From an uncultured Clostridia bacterium (GTDB taxonomy: Bacteria > Bacillota > Clostridia > Christensenellales > Aristaeellaceae): a stretch of 64,000 nucleotides of DNA. Shown here piece by piece: positions 32,861 to 41,851 of the stretch. The notes beneath the pieces are model-generated. The model was not told the DNA's origin. It saw only the letters and a program-made list of their open reading frames with translations, and did not search any database. The DNA is taken from the NCBI GenBank assembly GCA_934621505.1, contig CAKTUU010000001.1, forward strand, positions 124,001-188,000. Direction: 5' to 3'. Made by a program: the position numbers and the translations under genes. Each line of letters starts with the position of its first letter. Within the stretch, counting starts at the first letter, position 1.

Positions 32861-33490
32861 ATGAAGCTGCAATATGCAATGGATACATTTACCGTGGAAG
32901 AAGCGCTGGATATGGTGGCGCGTCTGAAGGATGTGGTGGATATCTTCGAGGTGGGCACGCCGGTGCTGCTGCGATACGGCCTGGAAGCGGTCAAAACCAT
33001 TCACCGGCAGCATCCTGATGTGTGCCTGCTGGCGGATGGCAAAATCATTGACGGCGGCGAAATGGAGGCGGACTTCTGCTATGAAAGCGGAGCGGAAATC
33101 GCCACCGTAATGGGACTGGCAAATCCGGGCACCATCGACGGCACGCTGCGCAGCGCCCGCAAGCACAACAAAAAACTGTTTGTGGACATGATGAATGTGC
33201 CCAACCTGGAGGAAAAAGCGGCCGAGTTTGTGGCGAAGGGCGCGGATTACATCTGCGTGCATAACGCCACCGACGTGCTGGATATGAACCGCGCTCTGGC
33301 GGAGGCCAAGCGGGTCGCCCAGGCGGTTCCGGCGGAAAAGCTGGTCATTGCCGGAGGCATCAATCCCAACACCATCGCGGCGCTGAAGCCCTTTCGACCG
33401 GGATTGCTGATTGTGGGCTACGCCATCACCAAAGCCAAAGACCCTCATGAAATGGCGGTCACCCTGCGGCAGATCTACCAGAACGCTTGA
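32861..33490 (+). CDS. hxlA: 3-hexulose-6-phosphate synthase-like protein 2 (divergent)
   Basis: OMP decarboxylase superfamily, 209 residues, first gene of regulon II. The catalytic Asp59-Lys61-Asp64 (ADGKIIDGG) and His134 are kept at exactly the positions found in the other two copies. The motif after the histidine is HNATD here, against HTAFD in both other copies, and the neighbouring PHI-like protein has also changed, so this pair may use a different substrate. The ATG at 32861 sits on MKLQYAMD, the family N-terminus; ribosome-site candidates GGGAG and GAGG lie 13 and 2 bases away, so translation may be weak. Confidence 0.75.
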   Translation: MKLQYAMDTFTVEEALDMVARLKDVVDIFEVGTPVLLRYGLEAVKTIHRQHPDVCLLADGKIIDGGEMEADFCYESGAEIATVMGLANPGTIDGTLRSARKHNKKLFVDMMNVPNLEEKAAEFVAKGADYICVHNATDVLDMNRALAEAKRVAQAVPAEKLVIAGGINPNTIAALKPFRPGLLIVGYAITKAKDPHEMAVTLRQIYQNA

Positions 33491-33507
33491 GGAGGAAGGA
33501 ACAAACC

Positions 33508-34098
33508 ATGCAGAATGTCAGGGAGCTTTATGAACGGATTCATCAACAGGTTGCCCCTGTGATGGAAAACCTGGATCAGGCGCAAATGGAAGCGGCGGTG
33601 TTGGCGATTTGCGGCGCGAAACGGATTTTTGTAGCCGGTATGGGCCGCACCGGTTATATGATGCGCGCTCTGGCTATGCGGTTGATGCAGATGGGCCTGG
33701 ACGCGCACATGATCGGCGATACCGACACCCCCTGCGCCTATGAGGGCGACCTGCTGATCATCGGCTCCGGCAGCGGCGAAACCGAAAGCCTGAAGGGCTA
33801 TGCCGCCAAGGCCCACAAGCTGGGCGTCAAGGTGCTGGTGCTCACCGGCCACACGGACAGCGCCCTGGGTCGTACAGCGGATTTGGCGGTGGCGATTCCG
33901 CTAAACGAGGAAACCTGCAAGGATACTACCGGCGCGATCAGAGTACGGGAAACCGGCAATCATGGCGATACCATGCTTCTGGGCTCCAAATCAGAGCTAT
34001 GCACCATGCTGACCGGCGAAATGCTGGTGATGATGACGTTCCAGCAGCTGGGTGTCAGCCAGGCGGATATGTTGCGCCGCCACGCGTGCTTTGAATAA
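33508..34098 (+). CDS. hxlB: PHI-like SIS-domain protein 2 (altered catalytic motif)
   Basis: SIS-domain phosphosugar protein, 196 residues. The binding loop GMGRTGYMMRALAMRLMQMG and LLIIGSGSGET match PHI. The region that reads QPM(A/T)SLFEQ in copies 1 and 3 is SKSELCTMLTGEM here, losing the glutamate aligned with the one thought to act in isomerisation, and the C-terminus is HACFE rather than H(V/A)NLE. It is therefore a PHI paralogue of uncertain reaction. AGGAAGG precedes the ATG. It lies 17 bases after HPS-like protein 2. Confidence 0.75.
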   Translation: MQNVRELYERIHQQVAPVMENLDQAQMEAAVLAICGAKRIFVAGMGRTGYMMRALAMRLMQMGLDAHMIGDTDTPCAYEGDLLIIGSGSGETESLKGYAAKAHKLGVKVLVLTGHTDSALGRTADLAVAIPLNEETCKDTTGAIRVRETGNHGDTMLLGSKSELCTMLTGEMLVMMTFQQLGVSQADMLRRHACFE

Positions 34099-34161
34099 CC
34101 CTGATACGTTCATATGCTGTGGCATATGACGAAAATAAACAAACAAAGGAGTAGAACACAC

Positions 34162-35208
34162 ATGACTAAGAGAATCATTGGTTTACTGGTTGCTATCTGC
34201 ATGCTGTTTGGCATGGTTGCCAGCTGCAGCGCCGAGAAATTATGGAACGCCGCCGATTTCAAGTCCGACAAGCCCTCTTCCGAATGGAAGCTGGCCCTGG
34301 TTCCTCAGTACGGCCCCGCTTCCTGGTGGGTGCGCGGCAATGAAGGCACCATGAAGTTCGCCGCCGATACCGGATTGAACGCCTTTGAGGCCAGCCCTGT
34401 TACCCAGGACGTTGCTTCCCAGATTCAGACCGTGGAAGACCTGATCGCTCAGGGCGTGGACGCCATCTGCATCTGCCCCATCGATCCCGGCGCCATGGAA
34501 TCCGTGTTTGCCGAGGCTCTGGAAGCCGGCATCGTGGTGATCACCCATGAGGCCAACACCAACTGCAAGAACATCCTGTACGATATCGAAGCGTTCTCCA
34601 ACGAGGACTTCGGCGCCATGACCGGTGAAAAGATCATCGAAACCATGGGCGGCGAGGGCACCTACGCCACCTTGGTGGGCCAGGTGACCAAGGCTTCCCA
34701 TATGGCCTGGACCGAGGGCGCTGTGAACTACATCAAGGCCAACTGCCCCGAAATCAAGCTGCTGAACGATGAATATCCCAACGGCACCTCCGACGACACC
34801 TACGAGGGCGCTTACAACGCCGCCAAGGAACTGCTGACCAAGTATCCCGAAATCAAGCTGTTCCGTACCTGCAGCTCTCTGGAGCCCACCGGCGTGGCCA
34901 AGGCCATCGATGAACTGGGCCTGAAGGGCAAGGTTTCCATCGTGGGCACCGGCACCCCCAACGACCTGCGCGGTCTGGTGGAAGACGGCACCATGGCTTA
35001 CATCTGCACCTGGGATCCCGCGGCTGCCTGCTACGCCATGCTGACCTTGGCCCAGAAGATCCTCAGCGGCGAAGCCATCGAGGACGGCGTGGACCTGAAG
35101 GCTGACGGCTGGAACGAAATGCACTTCTTCGACGAAGACCAGACCGCTCTGTCCGGTCAGGGCTGGCTGGTTATCAACAAGGACAACGTAAACGACTACA
35201 ACTTCTAA
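34162..35208 (+). CDS. LsrB/RhaS-type ABC substrate-binding protein (regulon II)
   Basis: Extracellular binding protein of the autoinducer-2/rhamnose branch of the Peripla_BP_4 fold, 348 residues. The N-terminal signal ends in a cysteine-containing GMVASCSAEKL that could be a lipobox (VASC) or a normal cleavage site. Branch landmarks include KLALVPQYGPASWWVRGNEG, IVGTGTPNDLRGLVEDGTM and the terminal NKDNVNDYNF, which recalls the end of LsrB. AAAGGAG precedes the ATG. A stable hairpin follows the stop. Confidence 0.87.
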   Translation: MTKRIIGLLVAICMLFGMVASCSAEKLWNAADFKSDKPSSEWKLALVPQYGPASWWVRGNEGTMKFAADTGLNAFEASPVTQDVASQIQTVEDLIAQGVDAICICPIDPGAMESVFAEALEAGIVVITHEANTNCKNILYDIEAFSNEDFGAMTGEKIIETMGGEGTYATLVGQVTKASHMAWTEGAVNYIKANCPEIKLLNDEYPNGTSDDTYEGAYNAAKELLTKYPEIKLFRTCSSLEPTGVAKAIDELGLKGKVSIVGTGTPNDLRGLVEDGTMAYICTWDPAAACYAMLTLAQKILSGEAIEDGVDLKADGWNEMHFFDEDQTALSGQGWLVINKDNVNDYNF

Positions 35209-35220
35209 TTTCTCAAATCG

Positions 35221-35262
35221 AAGGGGAAGGGGAGACAGCTTCTCCCTTTCCCCTTCTCTTCT
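35221..35262 (+). terminator. Intercistronic hairpin after the regulon II binding protein
   Basis: AAGGGGAAGGGGAGA (35221-35235) pairs with TCTCCCTTTCCCCTT (35241-35255) with one mismatch, followed by CTCTTCT. It acts as a likely partial terminator or 3'-end stabiliser. Confidence 0.65.
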
Positions 35263-35287
35263 AACCCAGCCAAAGGAAGGTGTCCGT

Positions 35288-36775
35288 ATGGATGATGTGA
35301 TGATTTCTGTAGAAAATATCGATAAGTCTTTTGGCGGCGTGCATGCACTGAAGCAGGTTTCCATGACCGTTCGCAAGGGCGAAATACATTGTCTTGCGGG
35401 CGAAAACGGTTCCGGCAAATCCACGCTGATCAAAGTCATCTCCGGTTATTACAAGCCGGACTCCGGCGTCATTCGCATCGGCGATCACGCCTATGCTTCC
35501 CTGACCCCTGCGGAATCCATCCGCGACGGCGTGCAGGTTATTTATCAGGACTTTTCCCTGTTTCCCAACCTGTCGGTGATGGAAAACCTGGCGCTAAACT
35601 CCGAGGTGGCGCGGGGCACCAAAATCGTCAGCTACCGCCGTATGCGCGAAACAGCGCGCCAGGCGGTGGAAAAAATCGGCCTGAAGGTGGATATGAACGC
35701 CCGCGTGGCCGACCTGTCCGTGGCCGACCGGCAGATGATCGCCATTGCCCGCGCACTGGTGCATAAGGCCAAGGTGGTCATTATGGACGAAGCCACCGCT
35801 TCTCTGACCCGCAAAGAGGTCAACCGTCTGTTTGAGGTCATCCACGCCATGCGCAACGAGGGCGTGGCCGTGGTGTTTGTATCCCATAAACTGGACGAGG
35901 TTTTTGAAATTTCCGATACCATTACCATTTTCCGCAACGGGCGGAACGTGATTTCCTGCGCGGCCAGCGAAATGGACGAAAGCAAATTTTCCTATTATAT
36001 GACGGGCCGCGAAATGAAAACCGTAGATAACGAACCGCCTGTAGGCGACGAAAGCCAGGTGGTTCTGGACGTAAAGAACCTTAGCTCCCAGGGCGCGTTT
36101 GAAAATGTGAATTTCCAGCTGCGCCGGGGCGAAATTTTGGGCGTTGCCGGGCAACTGGGCTCCGGCCGCACCGAACTGGCCATGGCGCTGTTTGGCCTGC
36201 AGCCCATTACAGGCGGCGCCGTTTCCATTCATGGCAAACCGGTTCGCATCAAAAACGTGATGGAGGCCCAGCGGCTGGGCATCGCCTATGTGCCGGAGGA
36301 CCGGCTGACCGAGGGCCTGTTTATGCCCCAGTCCCTAACCCGCAACGAGATCATTACCCATCTGAAGGCCGTAAGCAAAAAAGGCGGCGTTTTGGACAAG
36401 AGCAAGGCGGACGCGGAGATGGACAGCTGGATTCAAACCCTGTCCGTCGCCACCGATTCCCGGGATACCGCCGCCCAGAAGCTGTCCGGCGGCAATCAGC
36501 AAAAGGTGGTGCTGGCCAAATGGCTGGCCTGCAAGCCGGATATTCTGATTCTTAACGGTCCCACCGTGGGCGTGGATATCGGCGCGAAGCAGGATATTTA
36601 CGACCTGCTGTGTCATTACGCCCGAGAGGGGATGTCCATCATCATCGCCTCCGACGATATACGCGAGGTGGAGGCCCTGTGCAACCGCGTTATTGTAATG
36701 CGCGGGGGCAAGGTGTCCCGTTTCCTGACCGGCGATGAAATTACCGCCGCATCCCTGACGGAAGCCGCCATTTAA
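35288..36775 (+). CDS. Sugar ABC transporter ATPase, double domain (regulon II)
   Basis: CUT2-type double ATPase, 495 residues. Domain 1 has Walker A GENGSGKST, Q-loop VIYQDFSLFPNLS, a degenerate signature LSVADRQMIAIAR and Walker B VVIMDEATAS. Domain 2 has GQLGSGRTELA, signature LSGGNQQKVVLAKW and ILILNGPTVGVDIG, in which the usual Walker B aspartate-glutamate pair (DEP) is replaced by NGP, as in RhaT/LsrA-type members. AAGGAAGG precedes the ATG. It serves the two permeases that follow. Confidence 0.92.
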   Translation: MDDVMISVENIDKSFGGVHALKQVSMTVRKGEIHCLAGENGSGKSTLIKVISGYYKPDSGVIRIGDHAYASLTPAESIRDGVQVIYQDFSLFPNLSVMENLALNSEVARGTKIVSYRRMRETARQAVEKIGLKVDMNARVADLSVADRQMIAIARALVHKAKVVIMDEATASLTRKEVNRLFEVIHAMRNEGVAVVFVSHKLDEVFEISDTITIFRNGRNVISCAASEMDESKFSYYMTGREMKTVDNEPPVGDESQVVLDVKNLSSQGAFENVNFQLRRGEILGVAGQLGSGRTELAMALFGLQPITGGAVSIHGKPVRIKNVMEAQRLGIAYVPEDRLTEGLFMPQSLTRNEIITHLKAVSKKGGVLDKSKADAEMDSWIQTLSVATDSRDTAAQKLSGGNQQKVVLAKWLACKPDILILNGPTVGVDIGAKQDIYDLLCHYAREGMSIIIASDDIREVEALCNRVIVMRGGKVSRFLTGDEITAASLTEAAI

Positions 36776-36790
36776 GAAAGGAGGAGCAAG

Positions 36791-37792
36791 GTGAAAACGC
36801 TGAGAAAGGCTCTAAGCCATACGGAAACCTATGTAATCCTGATCGCCCTCCTGTTTGGTGTGGCGGTGGAAACGGTATCGCACCAGTTCTTCAGCAACAC
36901 CGGCATGGTAAACCTGGCGCGTATCTCCATGATTTATCTGGTGTTTGGCGTAGCGGAAATGCTTTCGCTTATCTGCGCCGGGCCGGATGTATCCTATCCC
37001 GCCATTGCCAGCCTGACCGCCTTCCTGACCGCCAGCCTGTTTGGCGGCGAAGGCTACCAGGGTTCCATTTTGATTCCCTTCCTGTTCGCCATGGCCGTTG
37101 GCGCTGTGTGCGGCGCTATCAACGGCCTGATTATCGCCCGGTACCATTTCCCCTCGCTGATTGTAACCCTGGGCACCTCCTCCATCTTCAGCGGACTGAT
37201 GTACGGCCCCCTGAAGGCGTCCAACACCGTGCTGCACGGCAAGATGGCCCAGTTTGGTTCCCTTCCTCTGTTTACCTGCACCAACCCCACCAGCGGCCTG
37301 ACGGCTCAAATGCCCGTGCAGTTCCTTATCGTGGTGGCGCTGTACGCGGTCATGTTCTTTGTACTGCGCTACACCATGTTTGGCCGCGGCCTGTACGCCA
37401 TCGGCTCGGATATGGTGGCTGCAGAGCGCGCCGGCTTTAAGGTGGGCAAAATCCAGTTCTTTTCCTATGTGCTGGGCGGCGCGCTGGCGGCCCTGGGCGG
37501 CACCATGTATACCTGCAATGTAGGCGCTATTGCCCCCTCGGATTTGATGGGCGGCGAAATGCTGGTCATCGCGGCGTGCATTCTGGGCGGCGTGCGCCCG
37601 GGCAGCGGCATTGGCAAGCTGTTTCATGTGGTTATCGGCATCGTGCTGCTGACGATGATTCAAAACAACCTGCTGATGCTGGGCATCCCCCTGTATTGGA
37701 AGGATGTGTTTACCGGCGCAATCATCCTGATCGGCACCATCGTATCCTTCAACTTCAGGCCCAAAGCCCCAAAGACCAGGAAGGAGGACTGA
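36791..37792 (+). CDS. Sugar ABC transporter permease 1 (regulon II)
   Basis: CUT2 membrane subunit, 333 residues with about nine hydrophobic segments. Landmarks are MLSLICAGPDVSYPAIASL, YAIGSDMVAAERAGFKVGK and CILGGVRPGSGIGKLFHVV. The usual GGIDLSV motif of this family reads AGPDVSYPA here. The start is a GTG preceded by GGAGG. A second, different permease gene follows, so a heterodimer is likely, as in Lsr and Rha systems. Confidence 0.9.
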   Translation: MKTLRKALSHTETYVILIALLFGVAVETVSHQFFSNTGMVNLARISMIYLVFGVAEMLSLICAGPDVSYPAIASLTAFLTASLFGGEGYQGSILIPFLFAMAVGAVCGAINGLIIARYHFPSLIVTLGTSSIFSGLMYGPLKASNTVLHGKMAQFGSLPLFTCTNPTSGLTAQMPVQFLIVVALYAVMFFVLRYTMFGRGLYAIGSDMVAAERAGFKVGKIQFFSYVLGGALAALGGTMYTCNVGAIAPSDLMGGEMLVIAACILGGVRPGSGIGKLFHVVIGIVLLTMIQNNLLMLGIPLYWKDVFTGAIILIGTIVSFNFRPKAPKTRKED

Positions 37793-37797
37793 CTCTA

Positions 37798-38793
37798 ATG
37801 AAAAAGCTTTCCACCAAAAAAATGCTGAACAGTCCTGTTTTCCGCATGGCCCTGCTGCTGGTGGCGGTGCTGATTATCGGGTCGTCTCTGCAAAGCGGCT
37901 TCCTGACCCAGCGCAATGTGCAGTCCATTTTTAAGCAGCTGGCGGAATACGGCATCCTGGCTGTGGCTGTGTTCATCTGTATGCTGTCGGGCGGCATCGA
38001 CCTGTCCGTGGTGTACATCGCCAACCTGTGCGCCATTCTCATTGGGAATATTCTGATTGCAGCCATGCCCGCGTCCGCTTCTTTGGCGCAAAGCTGGCCT
38101 GCGATGCTGCTGGCCTTTGCGGCCGCCCTGGCGGCAGGTGCGCTGTGCGGTATGCTGAACGGCTTGCTGATTGGCAGGCTGAACGTGCCCGCGATGCTGG
38201 CCACCCTGGGTACAGGCACGCTGTTTCTGGGCGTCAGCACAGTCATTACCGGCGGCAAGGCGCTTTCCGGTGTGCCGGCCGCGTTTACCGCCATTGCCCG
38301 GGTAAAGGTGCTTTCCCTGCCGCTGAACTTTGTGGTGTTCCTGGTGTGCGCTCTGTTCATGGGCCTGCTGATTTCCAAAACCACCTTTGGCCTGCGGGTG
38401 CAGATGATCGGCACCAATGTAAAGGCCGCCAGGTTTTCCGGCCTGAACTGCGTAAAGGACATTGTGAAGGTATATACGATTTCCGGTATGCTGGCGGCGG
38501 TGTCCGGCGCTATCAGCATTATGCGTATGAGCTCCGCCAAGCCGGACTACGGCACCAGCTACATGATGTTTTCCATCCTGATCTGCGTTTTTGGCGGCAC
38601 CAACCCGGATGGCGGCAAGGGCAGCGTGACGGGCATTGTGCTGGCGACCATCGTTTTGCAGATGGTTTCCACGCTGATGAACATGTTCTCCAGCATCAGC
38701 GCTTTCTATCGCGATGTGGTATGGGGCGCGTTGCTGATTATCATGCTGATTGTGAACTATGTGCTGGATACCCGCAAGGTAGCTTCGCGCTGA
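37798..38793 (+). CDS. Sugar ABC transporter permease 2 (regulon II)
   Basis: Second CUT2 membrane subunit, 331 residues. It keeps the classical CMLSGGIDLSVVYIANLCAI motif, followed by MIGTNVKAARFSGLN and ILICVFGGTNPDGGKGSV. AAGGAGG precedes the ATG at 37798; the longer in-frame extension overlaps permease 1 and is not credible. It starts five bases after permease 1. Confidence 0.92.
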   Translation: MKKLSTKKMLNSPVFRMALLLVAVLIIGSSLQSGFLTQRNVQSIFKQLAEYGILAVAVFICMLSGGIDLSVVYIANLCAILIGNILIAAMPASASLAQSWPAMLLAFAAALAAGALCGMLNGLLIGRLNVPAMLATLGTGTLFLGVSTVITGGKALSGVPAAFTAIARVKVLSLPLNFVVFLVCALFMGLLISKTTFGLRVQMIGTNVKAARFSGLNCVKDIVKVYTISGMLAAVSGAISIMRMSSAKPDYGTSYMMFSILICVFGGTNPDGGKGSVTGIVLATIVLQMVSTLMNMFSSISAFYRDVVWGALLIIMLIVNYVLDTRKVASR

Positions 38794-38806
38794 GGAGGGC
38801 AAAGTC

Positions 38807-39751
38807 ATGACCCAAACGCCCAAGCTGCTGATTGTGGGCAGCATCAACAAAGACATCATTTTTTACGGCCCCCATGGTACGGAAATGAAGCTGAACGGCT
38901 GCCTGGTGTTTGATTCCTGCGGCAGCTTTAACGGCGGAAAGGGCGCCAACCAGGCGGCGGCAGCGGCGGCCCTTGGCGCGGAATCCTATCTGGTAGGCGC
39001 GGTGGGCCAGGACCAGAACGGTCAGGAGATGCTGCAGGCGCTGAACGGCCTGCATGTGCATACCGACTATGTGCTGGAGACCCCTGAAGCCCAAACGGGA
39101 CTATCCGCTATCTTTACCATGCCGGGCGGGTCCTATATCGGCACCAACGTGCTGGGCGCCAACCAGTGCATTACGCCGGATATGGTGCGAGAGGCCCTGG
39201 ACGCTCAGCCCTTTCACATGGTGCTGATGCAGCTGGAGATGCCCCTGGAAACCGTGTACCGCACCCATGAGCTGGCGCGGGAGCGGGGCCTGCGGGTCAT
39301 TCTGGACGCGGGCCCGGCCAAGAGGATTGATTTGAGCCGCCTGAAGGGAATCTATATGATTTCTCCCAACGAGGCGGAAACCGAAGCCCTGTGCGGCATC
39401 ATGCCTGCGGACGAGGCAAGTGTTCAGGCCGCCGCGCAGGCCATTTACCGGGAGGCGCAGCCCCAGTATGTGCTGCTGAAGCTGGGCGGCCGGGGCGCGT
39501 ACCTCTACGACGGCCGGGAGGGCCGCAGCTTCCCCGCGTTCCATGTTCACTGTGTGGATTCCACCGGCGCGGGGGATACCTTTACCACGGCGCTGATGAT
39601 GAAGATATGCCAGGGCTTTACGCTGCCCCAGGCCATTCGCTATGCCAGCGCCGCGGCCGGATTATGCGTTTCCCGCAAGGGGGGACTTTCGTCCCTGCCC
39701 ACTGCGGATGAAGTAGATCAATTCTTACTGAAACAGGAGGACGCGCAATGA
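38807..39751 (+). CDS. Ribokinase-like PfkB kinase (regulon II)
   Basis: Sugar kinase of 314 residues on the ribokinase branch. The N-terminal motif is VGSINKDIIF, followed by the substrate motif GGKGANQAAAAAALGA, which is strongly ribokinase-like. The ATP/catalytic motif is VDSTGAGDTFTTALMM. AGGAGG precedes the ATG. Its last four bases overlap the next gene. It would phosphorylate the imported sugar at its terminal carbon; the sugar need not be ribose. Confidence 0.88.
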   Translation: MTQTPKLLIVGSINKDIIFYGPHGTEMKLNGCLVFDSCGSFNGGKGANQAAAAAALGAESYLVGAVGQDQNGQEMLQALNGLHVHTDYVLETPEAQTGLSAIFTMPGGSYIGTNVLGANQCITPDMVREALDAQPFHMVLMQLEMPLETVYRTHELARERGLRVILDAGPAKRIDLSRLKGIYMISPNEAETEALCGIMPADEASVQAAAQAIYREAQPQYVLLKLGGRGAYLYDGREGRSFPAFHVHCVDSTGAGDTFTTALMMKICQGFTLPQAIRYASAAAGLCVSRKGGLSSLPTADEVDQFLLKQEDAQ

Positions 39752-40587
39752 AAAACCTGAAGCAAAGCCAAATCGCCATGTCGAACTTCCCGTACTTCCG
39801 TTATTCCCTGGACTGGACGCTGGATTCCCTGGAGCGCCTGGGCGCATCCGCCATTGAGTTTTACGCAAACGACCCTCATTTTCATGTGGACGACAACGAG
39901 CTGGTTCAGTGCAAGGCCCTGAAGCAAAAGCTGAAGGACCACGGCATTCATGTGATCAACTGGTGCCCCGAGCAGGTAAAGTACCCCATCAACATCGCCT
40001 CTCCCAACGCCTATGCCCGCCGCCGCAGCCTGGAATACTATGTCAAGAGCCTGCAGTTTGCCAACGAGCTGGAATCGCCTACGGTACAGTTCTTTGCGGG
40101 CTGGCCCTTCCTGGATGAAAACTTTGACGACGTGTGGAAGCGGTCGGTGGATTCCCTGGGTTACCTGGCGGATATCGCCCGGGGATATGGCGTCAATGTG
40201 ACCATCGAGGCGGCAGATCCGCTGCTGACCGTGCTGAAGGATACCTCCTACATCCGCAAAATGCTAAACGATGTAAACCATCCCAACCTGCATGGCATGC
40301 TGGATTTGTACTGCCTGGGCATGTGCAACGAAACCATTGAAACGGCGCTGGAAAACCTGAAAGGTGAAATTTACCACATTCATTTCAGCGACGCCCAGTA
40401 TGAGGGCCTGTCTGCCCATGTGATTCCCGGCACCGGCGTGCTGGATATGGACCACATCATGCAGAAGCTGGACGAGATCGCCTATCCCTATTACCTGTCC
40501 CTGGAACTGATGACGCCCTATGAGCGTATGCCCGAGGAAGCCATGGGCCAGTCCGTGGAATGGATGCGGAAAAAGATTGGCGAATAA
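39748..40587 (+). CDS. Xylose-isomerase-like TIM-barrel epimerase/isomerase 1
   Basis: AP_endonuc_2-type TIM barrel, 279 residues, as in ketose 3-epimerases and UlaE-like sugar-phosphate epimerases. Candidate metal ligands are the glutamate in VTIEAADPL, aspartate in GMLDLYCLG, histidine in IHFSDAQ and glutamate in YLSLELMTP, the usual Glu-Asp-His-Glu set. Its start overlaps the kinase stop (ATGA). It probably epimerises the sugar or its phosphate. Exact substrate unknown. Confidence 0.78.
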   Translation: MKNLKQSQIAMSNFPYFRYSLDWTLDSLERLGASAIEFYANDPHFHVDDNELVQCKALKQKLKDHGIHVINWCPEQVKYPINIASPNAYARRRSLEYYVKSLQFANELESPTVQFFAGWPFLDENFDDVWKRSVDSLGYLADIARGYGVNVTIEAADPLLTVLKDTSYIRKMLNDVNHPNLHGMLDLYCLGMCNETIETALENLKGEIYHIHFSDAQYEGLSAHVIPGTGVLDMDHIMQKLDEIAYPYYLSLELMTPYERMPEEAMGQSVEWMRKKIGE

Positions 40588-40601
40588 AGAGGGTGAACGG
40601 C

Positions 40602-41159
40602 ATGGAACTGACGAACACGAAGCAGATGATCGTACACGAGTGTGAAAAAGCCCTGGCAAGCATTGACGACAGCCAGGGCGAGGCGCTGGTGAACGCCGTT
40701 CTGGCTGCGGAAAAGGTATACTTCTACGGCGTGGGCCGTGTGTTTCTGTCTTTGCAGTCCATCTGCAAGCGCATGGCGCATATGGGCATCAGCGCCCACT
40801 GTGTAGGGGAAATTACCGAACCGGCCATCACCTCCCGCGATCTGCTGATTATTGCCAGCGGCAGCGGTGAAAGCATCTGCCCCAAGGCGATTGCCCAAAA
40901 GGCCAAAAGCTTGGGAGCCAGGCTGGCCTGGATCGGCTCCAACGACGAAAGCACCATTGCCGGTCTAAGCGATATTCAGGTGCGCATTCCCGTGCAGACC
41001 AAGCTGAACCGCAGCGATGAGCTGCACTCTCAGCAGCCCATGACGTCGTTGTTTGAGCAGTGCCTGCTGCTGTACGGCGACGCGCTGGCCATGGAAATTA
41101 TGCAGCGCAAGCAGATAGATTTGAACAAGCTGTGGCAGTATCACGCGAATCTGGAGTAA
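40602..41159 (+). CDS. hxlB: 6-phospho-3-hexuloisomerase-like SIS protein 3
   Basis: SIS-domain PHI homologue, 185 residues. It keeps LLIIASGSGES, the full catalytic-region motif SQQPMTSLFEQ and the C-terminal HANLE. The first loop is altered to GVGRVFLSLQS, where copy 1 has GSGRSGLSIRE, so the phosphate-binding loop lacks one serine. GAGGGTG precedes the ATG at 40602. An epimerase gene and then HPS-like protein 3 follow. Confidence 0.82.
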   Translation: MELTNTKQMIVHECEKALASIDDSQGEALVNAVLAAEKVYFYGVGRVFLSLQSICKRMAHMGISAHCVGEITEPAITSRDLLIIASGSGESICPKAIAQKAKSLGARLAWIGSNDESTIAGLSDIQVRIPVQTKLNRSDELHSQQPMTSLFEQCLLLYGDALAMEIMQRKQIDLNKLWQYHANLE

Positions 41160-41164
41160 TACGT

Positions 41165-41851
41165 ATGAAGAATTATTTGGCCCCTTCCCTGATGTGCTGC
41201 GACCTGCTGAACATAGGCCGCGACCTGAAGGACCTGGAACAGTCTGGTATGGATTGGGTGCATTTTGATATTATGGACACCACCTTTACCACAAGTACCA
41301 TGCTTCCTGCCATGATGCTGAAAAAGGTCAGCGCCGCCACCTCCATGCCAATGGACGTACACATCATGAGCGTAACGCCGGAATTGTATTTTCCTCAGGT
41401 GCTTCCCTATTGCGCGGGCGGCTATGTAAGCGTGCACGCGGAGGGGCTGCGCCACCTGCCGTATCTGTTTGAGCAGATACGGCAGAGCGGGGCCAAGGTG
41501 GGTCTGGCGCTGAACGCCTCCACCCCGCTGACCTATGTGGAGGAAAACGCGCACCTGCTGGATATGGTGGTGCTGATGAATGTGCTGGCCGGCGTAACCG
41601 GTCCCCGCAAGGACATTGACAAGCATATGGAAGAACGCATCCGCCGCACGCGGGACATTCTAAACCGGGCTGGCAGGACGGACGCGATTGTATCGCTTGA
41701 TGGAAACGCCTCGCTGCGCAACTCCCGCCTGGCCCGCCAAAACGGCGCTAACGCCTTTGTGCTGGGTACCGCCAGCATCTTCCGCCCGGATGTACCCCTG
41801 CGGCAGGCCTGCCAGGATTTCCGGAAAACCTTTGAGGAGGAAGACGCATGA
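41165..41851 (+). CDS. Ribulose-phosphate 3-epimerase-family protein
   Basis: TIM-barrel epimerase of the RPE/AlsE family, 228 residues. The metal and acid-base residues are visible: His33 and Asp35 in VHFDIMD, His66 in MDVHIMS and Asp179 in VSLDGNAS. The surrounding loops differ from housekeeping RPE (MDVHIMS rather than DVHLMV; LDGN rather than VDGG), so a hexulose phosphate such as allulose 6-phosphate is as likely as ribulose 5-phosphate. GGAGT precedes the ATG. It overlaps the HPS gene that follows. Confidence 0.82.
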   Translation: MKNYLAPSLMCCDLLNIGRDLKDLEQSGMDWVHFDIMDTTFTTSTMLPAMMLKKVSAATSMPMDVHIMSVTPELYFPQVLPYCAGGYVSVHAEGLRHLPYLFEQIRQSGAKVGLALNASTPLTYVEENAHLLDMVVLMNVLAGVTGPRKDIDKHMEERIRRTRDILNRAGRTDAIVSLDGNASLRNSRLARQNGANAFVLGTASIFRPDVPLRQACQDFRKTFEEEDA

